A DNA stretch of 30,492 nt from JALEGB01 sp038530925 (lineage in GTDB: Bacteria > Pseudomonadota > Alphaproteobacteria > Rhodobacterales > Rhodobacteraceae), in assembly GCA_038530925.1 (NCBI GenBank), contig JBCBCG010000021.1, forward strand, positions 1 to 30,492, given 5' to 3'. Below, piece by piece: positions 1-7,169 of the stretch. Made by a program: the position numbers and the translations under genes. The notes under the pieces were generated by a model. The model was not told the DNA's origin and searched no databases. It was given only the letters and a program-made list of their open reading frames with translations. Positions within the stretch are counted from its first letter, which is position 1. Every line of letters starts with the position of its first letter.

Positions 1-1161
1 CGTCTCGGTCAGCAGCACCACTTCGTTCATCGCGCCGCCCATCACGCCGCTGGCGGCGGAGACGTCGTTCGCCACCAACCAATCGCAGCCCTTGCGCGCC
101 CGCTTGGCGCGGGCGTTCTCCAAGAGATCGTCGGTCTCGGCCGCGAAGCCGATCACCAGGCGCGGCCGGCGCGCCGCGGGCAGCTGAGAGACCTCCTTCA
201 GAATGTCCGGGTTCTCCGCCATCTGCAGGGTCGGCGGCGCGCCCGAGCGTTGTTTCTTGATCTTCGAGCCCGCCGCCGCGGCGACGCGCCAATCAGCGAC
301 CGCCGCGGCGAAGATCGCAAGATCCGGCGGCGCGGTCTCCCCGTCGATCAAGCCCAGCGTCGCCTCCCGCATCTCCCGCGCCGTCTCCACCGCGAGGATC
401 CGCGCCGCGCCGCGCGGGCGGGCCGCCTCCGCCGGGCCGGTCACGAACAGCACCTCGGCGCCGAGATCGGCGAGCGCTTCGGCGATGGCGACGCCTTGCC
501 GGCCGGAGGAGCGGTTGGCGATGTAGCGCACCGGATCGATCGGCTCATGCGTCGGCCCTGAGGTGATCACCGCCCGGCGCCCGGCCAGCGGCCGCGCCGC
601 GCTCCGCCCCGCGGCGGCGTGGTCGCTCAGCGCCGCCATGATCGCCTCGAGGAGCTGCGACGGCTCGGCCATCCGGCCCGGCCCATATTCGCCGCAGGCC
701 ATGCTTCCCTCTTCCGGCCCGATCACGGCGATCCCATCGCCGCGCAGGGTCTTCAGGTTCCGCTGCGTCGCCGGATGCTCCCACATTCGCACATTCATCG
801 CCGGCGCGATCAAAACCGGCTTGTCCGTGGCCAAAAGCAGGGTTGAGGCGAGGTCGTTGGCGAGCCCATGGGCCATCTTCGCCATCAGATCCGCCGTCGC
901 CGGCGCCACCACGAGGAGATCGGCGCTGCGCGAGAGCTCGATATGACCCATTTCGGTCTCGGCGGTGAGGCTGAGCAGCTCGGTGTGCACCGGCGCGCCG
1001 GTGAGCGCGCCCATGGAGAGCGGCGTGACGAAGGCCTGCGCCGCCTCGGTCAGCACTGCGCTGGTGGCGACGCCGCGCTCTTGCAGGCGCCGCGGCAGCT
1101 CTAAGGTCTTATACGCCGCGACGCCGCCGCCGACGATCAGAAGGATTTTGCGGTCGCGCAT
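1..1161 (-). CDS. coaBC: Bifunctional phosphopantothenoylcysteine decarboxylase / phosphopantothenate-cysteine ligase CoaBC (C-terminus cut off by window edge)
   Basis: This enzyme joins cysteine to 4'-phosphopantothenate (CoaB) and decarboxylates the product (CoaC) in cytoplasmic coenzyme A synthesis. Seen: translation from ATG at 1161 gives an N-terminal flavoprotein domain with the active-site His at residue 73 (GHIELSRSAD), the PAMNVRMW motif near residues 120-127 and the substrate-clamp Cys156 in ACGEYGPGRM. The C-terminal ligase domain starts near residue 195 with SGPTHEPIDPVRYI, NRSSG (about 216-220) and AAVADW further on. The frame stays open for 387 codons to base 1; the E. coli protein is about 406 residues, so only a short C-terminal tail is missing. 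It lies 139 bp downstream of ubiB on the same strand and may also have its own promoter in that gap. Family assignment is secure. Confidence 0.96.
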   Translation of the reverse strand, partial: MRDRKILLIVGGGVAAYKTLELPRRLQERGVATSAVLTEAAQAFVTPLSMGALTGAPVHTELLSLTAETEMGHIELSRSADLLVVAPATADLMAKMAHGLANDLASTLLLATDKPVLIAPAMNVRMWEHPATQRNLKTLRGDGIAVIGPEEGSMACGEYGPGRMAEPSQLLEAIMAALSDHAAAGRSAARPLAGRRAVITSGPTHEPIDPVRYIANRSSGRQGVAIAEALADLGAEVLFVTGPAEAARPRGAARILAVETAREMREATLGLIDGETAPPDLAIFAAAVADWRVAAAAGSKIKKQRSGAPPTLQMAENPDILKEVSQLPAARRPRLVIGFAAETDDLLENARAKRARKGCDWLVANDVSAASGVMGGAMNEVVLLTET

Positions 1162-1216
1162 GTGAGATCGCTCATTTGACACCGCTGAGAGGCGCGCCGA
1201 CGCCGCCATCCGGCGA

Positions 1217-1244
1217 AGTATCGCCGAGACGCGCGGTATCACAA
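1217..1244 (-). promoter_or_regulatory. Candidate sigma-70-type promoter for coaBC
   Basis: Reading the minus strand, TTGTGA (1244-1239) is followed 16 bp later by GATACT (1222-1217), each matching the sigma-70 hexamers at 4 of 6 positions. The -10 element is embedded in a small inverted repeat, GGCGA-N4-TCGCC (1212-1225). It sits 56 bp upstream of the coaBC ATG in the 139-bp gap after ubiB. This is inferred from sequence only. Confidence 0.3.
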
Positions 1245-1300
1245 GCGCATTCAGTGAATTCGATGTTAGAAAACTGTCACATTTTCGGCGCGACGCAGGG

Positions 1301-3007
1301 TCAGCGATCAGCGCGCGCCGCGTCGGCCGGCGCTGCGTTCGCCGGCGGCGCTGGGGCTGTCGCCGCCTCGGGCGCATCCTCGCTTAGGCTCGCCGCGAGC
1401 CAAAGCGCGCCGGCGCCCAGCAGAAACCCGGCCGCGGCGCCGGCGCGGAAGCGGCCGCGCCTGGGAGGGGCGGCGCTTTCGGCCGCGGCGCGGGCGCTTG
1501 CCGCGGCGCGTCTCGTGGCGGGCCCGGTGTAGGGCGTCGCCGTCCCCGCTTGACGCGGCGCGGCGCGGTCTTCGCCAAGCGCCCAATCCTGCGCCGCGCT
1601 CACCAAGCGCTCCGCCGCCTCCGGCAAGCGCGGGCCGAGCCGCGCCAGGATCCGAGCGCTCTCCTGCAGATCCCGCACCGCGGCGCGCGGCCCGAGATTC
1701 TCCTTCATCCAGCCCTCCACTTCGGGCCGCGCCGTCTCCCACATGTTGAAATTCGGATCGAGGCTGCGCGCCACGCCCTCCACCACCACCATGGTGCGCT
1801 GCAGCAGGATCAGCTCGGGCCGCGTCTCCATGCCGAATTGCTCGGTCACTTCGAAGAGCTGCTGCAGCACCTTCGCCATGGAGATCTCGGAGGCTTGCTG
1901 GCCCACGATCGGCTCGCCGATCGAACGCAACGCTTGGGCGAAATGATCGATATCTTGACTGCGCGGCACATAGCCGGCGTCGAAATGCGCTTGCGCGCCG
2001 CGGCGATAATCCCGCGTCAGATAAGAGTAGAGGATCTCGGCGTAGGTGCGGCGCGTCAGCGGATCGATCCGGCCCATGATCCCGAAATCGAAGATCACCA
2101 CCGCGCCGTCCGGGCCGAGCTTCAGATTGCCCTGATGCATGTCGGCGTGGAAATAGCCGTCGCGAAGGCCGGTGCGCAAAAAGAGGCGCATGATCCGCTG
2201 AGAGAGTTCTGGAAGATCGACGCCGCGCGCGCGCAGCGCGTCGAGATCGCCCAAGCCCTCGCCCTCGACCCAATCGGCCGAAAGCACGCGCTTGGCGGTG
2301 AGGCTCCATTCCACCTTCGGCGTGCGGAACCCGGCTTCGCCCGCGATGAGATCGGCGTATTCCGAGGCGGCGGCGGCCTCCATGCGCAGATCCATCTCGC
2401 GGCTGACCACGCCCTCGAAATGGGCGACCACGTCGCGCGGGCGCAGCCGCCGGCTTTTGGGCAGCGCGAACTCGGCGATCCGGGCGACGAAATAGAAGGC
2501 GGAGATGTCGCGCGCGAAGATCCGCTCCACATCCGGCCGCAGCACTTTGACCGCGAGCTTGCGCCCTTCCGGCGTCTCGGCGGGATGCACTTGCGCGATG
2601 GAGGCGGCGGCGATCGGCGGATCGAAGCGGCGAAACAGCGTCTCGATCGGCTTGCCGAGCTGTTGCTCGACGATCCGCCGCGCTTCGTCATTCGAGAAAG
2701 GCGGAAGGCGATCCTGCAAGAAGCGCAGATCCTGAGACAGCGGGACGCCGACGAGATCGGGGCGTGTCGAGAGGATCTGCCCGAATTTCACATAAGCCGC
2801 GCCGAGGGCGGAGACGGCGCGGGAGACCGCCGGCAGGCTCGCCTCGCCCTTCGCGCCGAAAGGCCAGAGCGGCGCGGTGATCAGCCAGAGGCCCAGGCGC
2901 AGCCGGCCGGGCGCGCCGGTCTCGCTCAGGATCTTGTCGAGCGCGCCGGTGCGCCGAAAGGTGGCGGCGATGCGCGCCAGCCGAAAGAGATCGCCGAACA
3001 CGCTCAT
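1301..3007 (-). CDS. ubiB: UbiB-family atypical kinase/ATPase for ubiquinone biosynthesis
   Basis: UbiB belongs to the ABC1/ADCK/UbiB protein-kinase-like family, which supports coenzyme Q synthesis at the inner membrane, probably through ATPase activity rather than classical phosphorylation. Seen in the 568 residues: the family KxGQ motif as KFGQ (74-77), the alanine-rich nucleotide loop with PIAAASIAQVHPA (131-143), the invariant Lys in AVKVLRP (154), the Glu of SREMD (204), the catalytic-loop equivalent HADMHQGN (287-294) and the metal-binding DFG (307-309). The C-terminus carries a hydrophobic segment near residues 525-545 (AGFLLGAGALWLAA), matching the membrane anchor of bacterial UbiB. 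It lies 109 bp downstream of ubiE on the same strand, so the two very likely serve the same pathway. The last ~100 residues are Ala/Arg-rich and little conserved. Confidence 0.95.
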   Translation of the reverse strand: MSVFGDLFRLARIAATFRRTGALDKILSETGAPGRLRLGLWLITAPLWPFGAKGEASLPAVSRAVSALGAAYVKFGQILSTRPDLVGVPLSQDLRFLQDRLPPFSNDEARRIVEQQLGKPIETLFRRFDPPIAAASIAQVHPAETPEGRKLAVKVLRPDVERIFARDISAFYFVARIAEFALPKSRRLRPRDVVAHFEGVVSREMDLRMEAAAASEYADLIAGEAGFRTPKVEWSLTAKRVLSADWVEGEGLGDLDALRARGVDLPELSQRIMRLFLRTGLRDGYFHADMHQGNLKLGPDGAVVIFDFGIMGRIDPLTRRTYAEILYSYLTRDYRRGAQAHFDAGYVPRSQDIDHFAQALRSIGEPIVGQQASEISMAKVLQQLFEVTEQFGMETRPELILLQRTMVVVEGVARSLDPNFNMWETARPEVEGWMKENLGPRAAVRDLQESARILARLGPRLPEAAERLVSAAQDWALGEDRAAPRQAGTATPYTGPATRRAAASARAAAESAAPPRRGRFRAGAAAGFLLGAGALWLAASLSEDAPEAATAPAPPANAAPADAARADR

Positions 3008-3116
3008 CGCGCGCCTTCAAGGATCGTGACGACGCGCCGCGCTCTCCATCCGCGCGCGAACGCCGCGATGGGCCTCGATGGCCCGGAGCGGCGCTCCCGC
3101 TCATCCGCGAGGCCGG

Positions 3117-3938
3117 TCACAGCCGCCAGCCCGAATGCAGCGCGGCGACGCCGAAGGTGAGGTTGCGGTGGCTCACCTGTCCAAAGCCCGCCTCGCGCAT
3201 CATCGCCTCAAGCGTCTCCTGATCGGGAAAGCGGCGGATGCTCTCGACCAGATATTGGTAGCTCTCGCGCTCGCCCGCCACGACCTGACCGATCAACGGG
3301 ATCACATTGAAGGAGTAAGCCTCGTAGAGCGGCGCGAGGCCTGGCTCCTTCACATGGCTGAATTCGAGGCACAAAAAACGCCCGCCTGGCTTCAGCACCC
3401 GCCGGATCTCGCGCAGCGCCTTGTCGGGCTCGGCCACATTGCGCAGGCCGAAAGAGATGGTCGCGTAATCGAAGCTGCGGTCGGGGAAGGGCATCTCGGT
3501 CGCGTCGGCGCACACCCAGGCGACCGACGCCGCGGTTCCGTCCTTGGCGAAGCGTTTGCGCCCTTCGACGAGCATGGCTTCGGTCAGATCGGCGACGGTC
3601 ACATCGAGATCGCCTTTGGCGCGGCGGAGCGCGCGCTGCGCGATGTCGCCGGTGCCCCCCGCCAGATCGAGCATCCGCGCGCCGCGCCGGGGCGCCAGCC
3701 AGTCGATCATCGCCTCTTTCCAGAGCCGGTGGACGCCCGCGGACATCAAATCGTTCATCAGATCGTAGCGGCTGGCCACCGCGTCGAAGACGCCTCGCAC
3801 CAGCGCCGGCTTGTCCTCCACGTCGACGTCTTGGTAGCCGAAATGGGTTCGACCGCCGGCGGCGCCCGCCTCATCAGCGCGTCCGGCCCTTTGGGCGCGT
3901 CCGCCCTCTTCGGCGGGATCTTCATCCTCGGCGCTCAT
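3117..3938 (-). CDS. ubiE: Ubiquinone/menaquinone biosynthesis C-methyltransferase UbiE
   Basis: UbiE is a SAM-dependent class I methyltransferase that C-methylates the benzoquinol (or demethylmenaquinol) ring. The start chosen is ATG at 3938, preceded by AGGGAAGGA about 9 bp away; the frame stays open upstream to an ATG at 4013 but lacks such a site. In the resulting 273 residues, an N-terminal Asp/Glu/Gly-rich stretch (1-28) precedes THFGYQDV, then the UbiE signature YDLMNDLMSAGVHRLWK (58-74), SAM motif I LDLAGGTGD (90-98) and the second signature RVLKPGGRFLCLEFS. The protein ends in SGWRL, typical for the family. It is the first gene of the ubiE-ubiB-coaBC run and is transcribed divergently from mutM across a 176-bp gap with a CtrA-type box. 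Confidence 0.95.
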   Translation of the reverse strand: MSAEDEDPAEEGGRAQRAGRADEAGAAGGRTHFGYQDVDVEDKPALVRGVFDAVASRYDLMNDLMSAGVHRLWKEAMIDWLAPRRGARMLDLAGGTGDIAQRALRRAKGDLDVTVADLTEAMLVEGRKRFAKDGTAASVAWVCADATEMPFPDRSFDYATISFGLRNVAEPDKALREIRRVLKPGGRFLCLEFSHVKEPGLAPLYEAYSFNVIPLIGQVVAGERESYQYLVESIRRFPDQETLEAMMREAGFGQVSHRNLTFGVAALHSGWRL

Positions 3939-4082
3939 GCGGCGCGTCCTTCCCTGTCGCGTCAGCGTCCGTCCCTGCGCTGCGAAATAGCGTCTGGCCG
4001 CCGCCCTCGCCACATGCTTTCAGCAGAGGAGGTGGCGCGCCGGCGCCGCGCGTCGCGCCTGTGGCAAGGATCGCGGAAAAGC

Positions 4083-4097
4083 TTAAGCATTGATTAA
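4083..4097. promoter_or_regulatory. CtrA-type binding box TTAA-N7-TTAA
   Basis: TTAA (4083-4086), seven bases, TTAA (4094-4097) exactly match the full-length CtrA recognition sequence known from Caulobacter and relatives. The second half lies inside a perfect palindrome TGATTAATCA (4091-4100), and the first inside GCTTAAGC (4081-4088). It lies in the divergent ubiE/mutM gap, 17 bp before the mutM start and about 145 bp before the ubiE start. Regulation by CtrA is inferred; CtrA itself is not in this window. Confidence 0.55.
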
Positions 4098-4114
4098 TCA
4101 TAAGGGCGAACAGC

Positions 4115-5014
4115 GTGCCTGAACTGCCGGAAGTGGAGACGGTGATGCGCGGGCTGGCGCCGGCGCTTCTAGAGCAGCGCATCGAGCGGGCGGAGGCGTA
4201 CCGCGCCGATCTGCGGTGGCCGCTGCCGGATCGCTTCGCCGAGCGGCTTCAAGGGCGCCGCGTGATCGGGCTCACGCGGCGTTCGAAGTACATTCTGGCG
4301 GCGCTCGACGATGGCTGGAGCTGGCTGATCCATCTTGGAATGACGGGCCGCTTCTCCGTCGGCGCGCGCGGCGTGGCCGCGGCGGCGCTCGGGCGCTTCG
4401 TCCACCGAACCGGCGGCGAGGCGGCGACAAGCGACGGCGCGGACGCGCCCGAGCGCGGGACGCATGATCATCTTCTGCTCGAGACCGCCGGACACCGGCT
4501 TCTCTACAACGATGTGCGCCGTTTCGGCGCGATGGATCTCTGCCCGACCGCCGCGCTGCCCACCCATCGGCTGCTCGCGGCGATCGGGCCCGAGCCGTTG
4601 TCGGACGCGTTCGGCGCGGCGCATCTGGCGGCGGCCTTCGCGGGGAAGACCACCAGCGTCAAAGCGGCGCTCCTCGATCAGCGGATCGTCGCCGGGCTCG
4701 GCAACATCTATGTGTGCGAAGCGCTCTGGCGCAGCGAGATCAGCCCCAAACGCGCAGCGGGCGGCCTTTCGCGCCGCCGGCTTGAGGCGTTGGCCGCGGC
4801 GATCCGCGCGGTGCTTGAGGAGGCGATCGAAGCGGGCGGCTCGAGCTTGCGCGATTATCGCCAGGCCGACGGCGCGATGGGCTATTTCCAGCACGCATTC
4901 GCCGTCTATGGCCGGGCTGAGCGCCCATGCCTGCGCGCGGGATGCGGCGGCGAAGTCAGCCGCATCGTTCAAGGCGGACGCTCGAGTTTCTACTGCCCGA
5001 AATGCCAACGCTGA
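4115..5014 (+). CDS. mutM: Formamidopyrimidine-DNA glycosylase (Fpg/MutM)
   Basis: This bifunctional DNA glycosylase/AP lyase removes 8-oxoguanine and formamidopyrimidines in base-excision repair. The start is GTG at 4115 because the catalytic residue is Pro2, and the N-terminus reads (M)PELPEVETV, as the family requires; AAGG at 4102-4105 serves as ribosome-binding site. Other visible residues are Glu3, the beta-hairpin Lys58 (RRSKYILA) and the LIHLGMTGRF segment. The C-terminal zinc finger has Cys272-x4-Cys277-x16-Cys294-x2-Cys297. At 299 residues it is slightly longer than E. coli Fpg (269), partly because of an Ala/Gly/Asp-rich insertion around residues 86-110. It opens the plus-strand run and has a CtrA-type box directly upstream. 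Confidence 0.96.
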   Translation: MPELPEVETVMRGLAPALLEQRIERAEAYRADLRWPLPDRFAERLQGRRVIGLTRRSKYILAALDDGWSWLIHLGMTGRFSVGARGVAAAALGRFVHRTGGEAATSDGADAPERGTHDHLLLETAGHRLLYNDVRRFGAMDLCPTAALPTHRLLAAIGPEPLSDAFGAAHLAAAFAGKTTSVKAALLDQRIVAGLGNIYVCEALWRSEISPKRAAGGLSRRRLEALAAAIRAVLEEAIEAGGSSLRDYRQADGAMGYFQHAFAVYGRAERPCLRAGCGGEVSRIVQGGRSSFYCPKCQR

Positions 5015-5015
5015 G

Positions 5016-5061
5016 CGCGTCGGCCCGCGGGCTGACGCGTCGAGGCGAGCCGCGCCTCGAC
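5016..5061. repeat. Two tandem strong hairpins directly after mutM
   Basis: Two inverted repeats follow the mutM stop codon (5012-5014) immediately. The first (5016-5039) can form an 11-bp stem with one G-U pair around a 2-nt centre. The second is a perfect 9-bp stem GTCGAGGCG/CGCCTCGAC (5039-5047 with 5053-5061) and a 5-nt loop. No T-run follows, so this is not a canonical intrinsic terminator. It could stabilise the mutM mRNA 3' end or slow polymerase before the enoyl-CoA hydratase gene. Confidence 0.5.
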
Positions 5062-5090
5062 TTGTCACCCTTCAGGCGATCCGCTAGGGG
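5062..5090 (+). promoter_or_regulatory. Candidate promoter for the enoyl-CoA hydratase gene
   Basis: TTGTCA (5062-5067, 5 of 6 to the -35 consensus), a 17-bp spacer, then TAGGGG (5085-5090) as a weak -10. It begins exactly where the mutM-distal hairpin ends and lies 32 bp before the TTG start. The rpsT and dnaN candidates in this window share the TAG-type -10 and 17-bp spacing, which raises plausibility slightly. Confidence 0.35.
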
Positions 5091-5121
5091 CGCTCAGGGC
5101 TCGAAAGAGAGGAGGGCCGCC

Positions 5122-5898
5122 TTGGCCTACACCTGCATCAAGACCGACGTGAACGACCATGTGGCGCTGATCACGCTTGATCGGCCGGAGGCGCGCAACG
5201 CGCTCAATTCGACGCTGATCGGCGAGCTTGCGGACGCGGTGGCCCGCTTTGACGCCGATGACGCGGTGCGCGTGATGGTGCTGACCGGCGACGACAAAGC
5301 CTTCGCCGCCGGCGCCGACATCACCGAGATGCGCGAGATCGGCTTCGTCGAAGCCTTCAAACGCAATATTCTGATGGAGCGTTGGGACGCGGTGGCGCGC
5401 GCGCGCAAGCCGACGATCGCCGCGGTGGCGGGCTATGCGCTGGGCGGCGGCTGCGAGCTGGCGATGATGTGCGACATCATCTACTGCGCGGACAGCGCGA
5501 AATTCGGCCAGCCAGAGATCAACTTAGGCGTGTTGCCGGCCTTGGGCGGCTCGCAGCGGCTGACGCATCTCGTGGGCAAGTCGAAGGCGATGGAGATGTG
5601 CCTGAGCGGCCGCTTCATGCTGGCTGAGGAGGCGGAGCGCTCGGGCCTGGCCGCGCGCGTCTTTCCCGCCGCCGATCTTCTGGACGAGGTGTTGAAGATC
5701 GCCGGCAAGATCGCTGAGAAACCGCCGCTTGCGGCGCTGGCGGTGAAGGAATGCGTGAACCGGGCGTATGATTCGACCCTGTCCGAAGGGCTGTTGTTCG
5801 AAAAGCGCATGTTCCACGCATTGTTCGGAACGGAAGATAAACGCGAAGGCATGGACGCCTTTGTTGAGAATCGCTCCGCGCAGTTTCGGGGCAAATAG
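5122..5898 (+). CDS. Enoyl-CoA hydratase (crotonase family)
   Basis: Crotonases hydrate trans-2-enoyl-CoA to 3-hydroxyacyl-CoA in fatty-acid beta-oxidation. The frame is open much further upstream into mutM, but the start chosen is TTG at 5122: GAGAGGAGG (5107-5115) lies 6 bp before it, and the resulting 258 residues match the usual length. Seen: the oxyanion-hole segment AFAAGADITEM (60-70), GGGCELAMMCDI with catalytic Glu112 (equivalent to rat Glu144), and GQPEINLGVLPALGGSQRL with catalytic Glu132 (equivalent to rat Glu164). Both catalytic acids are present, so an active hydratase is likely. It sits between mutM and rpsT, a neighbourhood I recall from other alphaproteobacterial chromosomes, and has no functional link to either neighbour that I can see. 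Confidence 0.93.
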   Translation: MAYTCIKTDVNDHVALITLDRPEARNALNSTLIGELADAVARFDADDAVRVMVLTGDDKAFAAGADITEMREIGFVEAFKRNILMERWDAVARARKPTIAAVAGYALGGGCELAMMCDIIYCADSAKFGQPEINLGVLPALGGSQRLTHLVGKSKAMEMCLSGRFMLAEEAERSGLAARVFPAADLLDEVLKIAGKIAEKPPLAALAVKECVNRAYDSTLSEGLLFEKRMFHALFGTEDKREGMDAFVENRSAQFRGK

Positions 5899-6019
5899 AA
5901 CCCATTTGGGAAACATCGAGGCCGATCAACGCGTCCCGCATGGGACGGCGGCCCCGAGCGGGCGCCGCGGCGTCATCACAGTGTCGCACTTGGCCGCGTG
6001 ATGGGGGCGGCTTCCCTGT

Positions 6020-6028
6020 TTATCCACA
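6020..6028 (+). promoter_or_regulatory. Perfect DnaA box TTATCCACA
   Basis: This is an exact match to the high-affinity DnaA-binding consensus, in the 210-bp gap between the enoyl-CoA hydratase gene and rpsT, 9 bp upstream of the putative rpsT -35 hexamer. It could serve DnaA as a transcription factor or form part of an origin or titration site. Only one perfect box was found in this gap. Confidence 0.7.
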
Positions 6029-6037
6029 GTGCAAGGG

Positions 6038-6066
6038 TTGACCCGCGCCCCCAGTCTGAGTAGCAC
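6038..6066 (+). promoter_or_regulatory. Candidate rpsT promoter
   Basis: TTGACC (6038-6043), a 17-bp spacer and TAGCAC (6061-6066) precede the rpsT ATG by 42 bp. The -35 is near-consensus and the -10 is weak, which is common in GC-rich alphaproteobacteria. The DnaA box at 6020 lies just upstream. Confidence 0.45.
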
Positions 6067-6108
6067 GCCGGCTCTGAATTCACTTGCGAAGGATTGTTCG
6101 GAGCCACC

Positions 6109-6390
6109 ATGGCGAACTCGCCCCAGGCGCGAAAGCGCATCCGTCAAAATGAGAAGCGCGCCGAGATCAACGGCGCTCGCAAAAGCCGTATTCGGACCTT
6201 CGTGCGCAAGGTGGAAGAGGCGATCGTGTCCGGCGACGCGGACGCTGCGAAGGACGCGCTCCGCGCAGCGCAGCCTGAGATCGTGCGCGGCGCCAATAAG
6301 GGCGTGCTTCACAAGAACACGGCGGCGCGCAAAGTGTCGCGGCTCGCGCAGCGCGTCAAAACGATGACGCCGCTCTCAGCCGGCAAGTGA
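6109..6390 (+). CDS. rpsT: 30S ribosomal protein S20
   Basis: S20 (bS20) is a primary 16S rRNA-binding protein of the small subunit. The 93-residue product begins MANSPQARKRIRQNEKR, the hallmark N-terminus, and ends in basic helical segments (NKGVLHKNTAARKVSRLAQRV). An in-frame ATG lies five codons upstream, at 6094, but the MANS start is the one conserved in the family. The gene appears monocistronic: a candidate promoter and a DnaA box lie upstream, and a strong terminator lies 120 bp downstream. The short 3' gap (6391-6509) shows no second gene. Confidence 0.97.
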   Translation: MANSPQARKRIRQNEKRAEINGARKSRIRTFVRKVEEAIVSGDADAAKDALRAAQPEIVRGANKGVLHKNTAARKVSRLAQRVKTMTPLSAGK

Positions 6391-6509
6391 TGACACATCC
6401 CGCTCATTAAAAGTATTCCTTCAGCGGTGCGACCAATTCGCCCCATGGAACGACCGAGCGTTTTTTTGTTGCCTCACGCCACTACTTAAGAAGCGAACGT
6501 TGCATGATC

Positions 6510-6540
6510 GCGGGCCTTGGTTCTCAAGGCCCGCTTTTAT
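6510..6540 (+). terminator. Strong intrinsic terminator after rpsT
   Basis: A perfect 10-bp stem GCGGGCCTTG/CAAGGCCCGC (6510-6519 with 6525-6534), a 5-nt loop and a following run TTTTATTTTT give a textbook Rho-independent terminator on the plus strand. It separates rpsT from the rhodanese-dnaA unit. Confidence 0.93.
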
Positions 6541-6621
6541 TTTTGCTTTTCTGGGAGCAAGGAAAAAAATGGGCCGGCCGGGTTAATTTTTAATTGCAAG
6601 ACCGTCCCGAACGAATAAGTG

Positions 6622-6630
6622 TTTTCCACA
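6622..6630 (+). promoter_or_regulatory. DnaA box TTTTCCACA upstream of rhodanese-dnaA
   Basis: It matches the relaxed DnaA consensus TTWTNCACA and lies just before the ribosome-binding site of the rhodanese gene. An AT-rich tract (6582-6595, containing TTAA-N3-TTAA) lies about 30 bp upstream. Autoregulation of dnaA through this site is plausible but inferred. Confidence 0.5.
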
Positions 6631-6652
6631 GGAGAGAGAGGAGAGTCTACAG

Positions 6653-7102
6653 ATGTCCGCTCGCAACGTCGCGAACTTCTTGGGGGATGTGTCTCCCCAG
6701 GAGGCTTATCAGATGTTGTCTGAAGATCTGTGGTGCGCGCTGGTGGATGTCCGCACCGCGGCCGAGCTGGCCTTTGTCGGGGGGCCAAACCTCGACGGCG
6801 TCGGCAAAACCATCGGGCATATCGAATGGCGCAGCTATCCAGGTAGCGTGGAGAACCCGAACTTTGTGGGTGAATGCGCGGCGTTTGTGGACGATGCGGC
6901 GGCGACGTCGTTGATCTTTCTCTGCAGATCTGGAGTGCGCTCGGCCCAGGCGGCGCAGGCGGTTGAAGCGGGGTTGTCCACCGGACGCCCGCTCGCTTTG
7001 CACAACCTCGCCGGCGGGTTCGAGGGCGATCTGGATGAAGAGGGGCGCCGCGGCGCTCGGTCTGGCTGGAAGGCCGCCGGGTTGCCTTGGCGTCAGAGTT
7101 GA
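6653..7102 (+). CDS. Single-domain rhodanese-like sulfurtransferase
   Basis: Rhodanese domains carry sulfur as a persulfide on an active-site cysteine. Seen: the N-terminal VSPQEAYQML and VDVRTAAEL (31-39) segments and the active-site loop CRSGVRSAQAA with Cys91 followed by the Arg-containing loop, all expected of a catalytic single-domain rhodanese. The length is 149 residues and there is no signal peptide. The purine-rich Shine-Dalgarno region GGAGAGAGAGGAGAG precedes the ATG. It lies 67 bp upstream of dnaA on the same strand and downstream of a DnaA box and a terminator, so it may be co-transcribed with dnaA. The physiological sulfur acceptor is not evident from sequence. Confidence 0.88.
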   Translation: MSARNVANFLGDVSPQEAYQMLSEDLWCALVDVRTAAELAFVGGPNLDGVGKTIGHIEWRSYPGSVENPNFVGECAAFVDDAAATSLIFLCRSGVRSAQAAQAVEAGLSTGRPLALHNLAGGFEGDLDEEGRRGARSGWKAAGLPWRQS

Positions 7103-7169
7103 GCGCGGCGGAATAACCGAAGCGTCCACTGAATGAGGCGTTTCATAACAATCGATTGAGGGGGTTCTG

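Noticed and set aside
1550..3160. Long plus-strand open frame (536 codons) opposite ubiB
   Set aside because: It is the antisense of ubiB, which has all family motifs; the frame is His/Arg/Ala-rich with no recognisable domain, as expected from GC-rich codon bias.
4927..5121. N-terminal extension of the enoyl-CoA hydratase into mutM
   Set aside because: The extension has no family homology pattern, overlaps the mutM zinc finger, and a good ribosome-binding site marks the TTG at 5122.
6583..6593. TTAA-N3-TTAA before the rhodanese gene as a CtrA box
   Set aside because: Spacing is 3 rather than 7, and the tract is simply AT-rich; not counted as a CtrA site.
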